A stretch of 64,000 nucleotides of DNA from CAIXPS01 sp034430115. Lineage in GTDB: Bacteria > Chloroflexota > Anaerolineae > J036 > Brachytrichaceae. The position numbers and the translations under genes were made by a program. Shown here in pieces: positions 62,223 through 64,000 of this stretch. Below the pieces are notes generated by a model that was not told the DNA's origin, made no database searches, and was given only the letters and a program-made list of their open reading frames with translations. The stretch covers positions 50,553-114,552 of the forward strand of contig DAOUFG010000017.1 in the NCBI GenBank assembly GCA_034430115.1, read 5' to 3'. The first letter of the stretch is position 1, and each line of letters starts with the position of its first letter.

Positions 62223-63050
62223 CTAGCACGGAACAGGTGATGAAGATGCAGCGTTGGCCTGGCAAGCCCGAATGATATATTTGATGAACGCCATACATGC
62301 TACGGCCCTGGCGAGCCGGGACCGATAGTGGCGCATCTTTATGCCAGCGCGCAAATCCAGCGCTTCTTGAATCAGCATGTGCCAGCGTTCCGGCAGATGT
62401 TCAAGCGCATAGTTCCCCGCCTGGCGCTTAGAGATCATCGCCCCTTCCCGTAAGCCATAGAAAAGGCGACAGATGCCCAACACCGCCCATTGAACGCCTG
62501 CATCCGTCAAGAGATAGGCCACCCGGCCCGGCCTGCGGGTGAAGGCAGCCCAATAGGTGTTGAGGTTCACCAGCATATAGGCCCGCACCGCAGACCAATC
62601 GGCGTCGAAGCGCAACGTAGCAGGATCGGGGCCAAACACCACAACGGCGCGATGCTTGAGCATCCACCACGTCACGGGGTTAATATCGTGCCGTGCCGCG
62701 ACGTGGAAATGACCGTCATAGTAGCAGGGGAACTCGCCAATCTCACGCGCAGGACGCCCCAGGTCGGGCCATTGCAGGTAATTTCCCTCCAGTGGACAGG
62801 CGGGAAATTCAGCGGCGAGGGTATGATGCACCTGTTGAAGCACGCGCAGGGCGGCTTCATCCGCCGGCCTGCTCAAGATGGCGATGAAATCGACATCACT
62901 TTGCCCTTCAACGTATGCGCCCAGCGCGATGGAGCCGTGGACGTAAAACGCTTCCACGATGGGCGGGTGGAATTGACCGAGCAAATCTTGATAGCGCTCC
63001 AGGCAACGTTTCACGCCGGCGGGCAGAGAGGATGATGTTGCTGTATTCAT
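62223..63050 (-). CDS. Nucleotidyltransferase-domain protein (AadA/DUF4111-like)
   Basis: This 275-residue protein has the polymerase-beta-type nucleotidyltransferase motif HGSIALGAYVEGQSDVDFIAI (GS followed by DxD), then a helical C-terminal domain with DAGVQWAVLGICRLFYGLREGAMISKRQAGNYALEHLPERW, as in aminoglycoside adenylyltransferases and DUF4111 proteins. By this layout it could modify an aminoglycoside, but many homologues are uncharacterised, so resistance is not claimed. The start is divergent from the phosphoribosyltransferase gene at 63115. Confidence 0.8.
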   Translation of the reverse strand: MNTATSSSLPAGVKRCLERYQDLLGQFHPPIVEAFYVHGSIALGAYVEGQSDVDFIAILSRPADEAALRVLQQVHHTLAAEFPACPLEGNYLQWPDLGRPAREIGEFPCYYDGHFHVAARHDINPVTWWMLKHRAVVVFGPDPATLRFDADWSAVRAYMLVNLNTYWAAFTRRPGRVAYLLTDAGVQWAVLGICRLFYGLREGAMISKRQAGNYALEHLPERWHMLIQEALDLRAGIKMRHYRSRLARAVACMAFIKYIIRACQANAASSSPVPC

Positions 63051-63114
63051 GCAGGTTCCATCCCATCATACAGCGGACGCACGCGTAACAATCAATCAAA
63101 CATACGGAGAGGAT

Positions 63115-63711
63115 ATGGCCGAACAATCATCGTATGACTATTCAAACCGGACGGGCATTGTGCCGGTCTCATGGAACTATTTTCACAGCCTATGCAAAGG
63201 GCTCGCGCTGGCCGTTTCAGCTTTCACCCCCCAGATCATCCTGCCGATCGGGCGCGGCGGATATTACCCCGGCACGCTGCTGGCCCACCTGTTGCAGGTG
63301 GAGGTTTACCCGGTGCGGCTGTCGCGGCGCATGAACGACATAGTGGTGCACGCCAGCCCACAATGGTTGTTGGAGCCGCCGCAAAGCGTGCAAGGGTTGC
63401 GCGTGTTGATCGTAGATGAGATTTGCAGCTCGGGCGAGACGATCCAACTGGTGAAAGCAAAAGCGCTCAGCCTGGGCGCTGCGGCGGCGAAAAGCGCGGT
63501 GCTCTACGCCCATCGACGGGGAGCAAGCATCCCAGACTACATCGGCCTCATCGGCGATGATCTGTTTCTGAATCCGTGGGATCGCGAAATCCTGCGCGAT
63601 GGGCAGTTCCAGTTCCACCCGGAATATGTGGAAGCTCTGGCTCAGCAAGGCCAGGCGGCAGAGTCATCCTTGCTGGTGGATGCACCCGCGATCCCTCCGG
63701 CGAAGTCGTAG
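63115..63711 (+). CDS. Phosphoribosyltransferase
   Basis: This 198-residue type I PRTase has the PRPP-binding motif LRVLIVDEICSSGETI, an IILPIGRGGYYPGTLLAHLL loop and a PDYIGLIGDDLFLNPWDREIL end block that resembles xanthine/hypoxanthine-type purine salvage enzymes (W-x-L-x-PW-like). Start ATG 63115 has GGAGAGG just upstream; a frame from 63049 has 22 unlikely leading residues that run into the divergent gene's start. Substrate is probably a purine base; a few related PRTases have regulatory roles. Confidence 0.85.
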   Translation: MAEQSSYDYSNRTGIVPVSWNYFHSLCKGLALAVSAFTPQIILPIGRGGYYPGTLLAHLLQVEVYPVRLSRRMNDIVVHASPQWLLEPPQSVQGLRVLIVDEICSSGETIQLVKAKALSLGAAAAKSAVLYAHRRGASIPDYIGLIGDDLFLNPWDREILRDGQFQFHPEYVEALAQQGQAAESSLLVDAPAIPPAKS

Positions 63712-63789
63712 GCTGGGCTATGCCCCGTGTTTTAAGCGTACTGGGCACAGCGCTTATAGCCATTGGCGAGATAACGCAAGGCTTGAGGA

Positions 63790-64000
63790 AATCATCCTGA
63801 GAGATAGATCGTTGGGACAAAAGAGGTGCCCCATGACCCGCAGCCCTGTCATTCCGACGCGCGCCAACGAATGAAATCGTGCAAGGGGTTCATCGCACGC
63901 AAGGAATCTGAGCGTTGTCCCAAGCAGGCACCTTACACAACCAAGATTCCTCCTCGCTGCGCTCGTCGGAATGACAGCTCAAGCCATGTCTCTCTGTGCA
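63790..64000 (-). repeat. Long dispersed repeat, copy 2 (inverted to 21811-22023)
   Basis: From ATCATCCTGAGAG through AGGTGCCCCATGACCC to the window edge the sequence is the reverse complement of 21811-22023 with scattered substitutions and a 2-base indel. It may continue beyond 64000. The space 63712-63789 holds no gene. Confidence 0.85.

Noticed and set aside
62223..63050. Aminoglycoside resistance gene
   Set aside because: The nucleotidyltransferase layout fits, but family members are functionally mixed; no resistance call can be made from sequence alone.

Overview
The window is a GC-rich bacterial chromosome segment with one visibly AT-rich stretch (about 35-42 kb). It most resembles a member of the Chloroflexota (Anaerolineae-like). 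This is an inference from several features: secreted proteins with Thr/Pro-rich linkers after a lipobox, a secreted protein ending in a YLPL-type tail, no outer-membrane export genes around a large exopolysaccharide locus, several intergenic repeat families, and very short-leader promoters. No rRNA, tRNA or CRISPR array was recognised.

Region by region. (1) 0.1-5.6 kb is an arsenic island: ArsR, thioredoxin-coupled ArsC, ArsM methyltransferase, a second ArsC, a second ArsR, an ACR3 arsenite pump, a CPTC mini-thioredoxin and an ArsP-like permease. Two operator types can be read. ATCAA-N6-TTGAT sits at the first arsR and first arsC; ATTC-N8-GAAT sits at the second arsR, the thioredoxin gene and the ArsP gene. 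(2) 5.7-7.5 kb is a two-gene SufC-SufB/D iron-sulfur scaffold unit. (3) 7.6-10.2 kb has molybdate modA-modB without modC, then a PadR regulator behind a palindromic operator-promoter. (4) 10.2-14.3 kb has a large soluble PAS/GAF histidine kinase and a class I fructose-1,6-bisphosphatase. (5) 14.7-21.4 kb is a leftward sugar-use cluster: GH51 arabinofuranosidase, a GHL6-type hydrolase, a Gfo/Idh/MocA oxidoreductase and two xylose-isomerase-like epimerases.

(6) 22-48.6 kb is a leftward exopolysaccharide/glycoconjugate locus. A NusG/RfaH-like antiterminator heads it behind a good sigma-70-type promoter. Next come a Wzz/BY-kinase, a fused fucose-1-P guanylyltransferase/fucokinase, Wzx-like flippase, Wzy-like polymerase, acyltransferase, glycosyltransferases, pyruvyltransferase, FkbM methyltransferase, an initiating phosphoglycosyl transferase, a zinc-ribbon epimerase and VanZ. 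It ends with a complete GDP-D-glycero-D-manno-heptose set (GmhA, HddA, GmhB, HddC) plus a transaldolase-family enzyme that could supply sedoheptulose 7-phosphate. A winged-helix regulator and another epimerase close the region.

(7) 48.8-51.6 kb has a membrane protein with a C-terminal helix-turn-helix-like domain and a secreted LysM protein. (8) 51.8-59.4 kb is a TetR-controlled efflux operon of the YbhGFSR type: two ATPases (a split YbhF), two ABC-2 permeases and two HlyD adaptors. (9) 59.4-64 kb has a secreted carboxypeptidase-regulatory-like repeat protein, a YceI lipoprotein, a nucleotidyltransferase and a phosphoribosyltransferase. A roughly 210-bp repeat at the right edge is an inverted copy of one at 21.8 kb.

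Genes cooperate most clearly in three places: arsenate reduction, methylation and efflux; nucleotide-sugar supply and polymer assembly in the exopolysaccharide locus; and the tripartite efflux pump. Repeats are unusually abundant and in one case lie inside a coding sequence (fucokinase).
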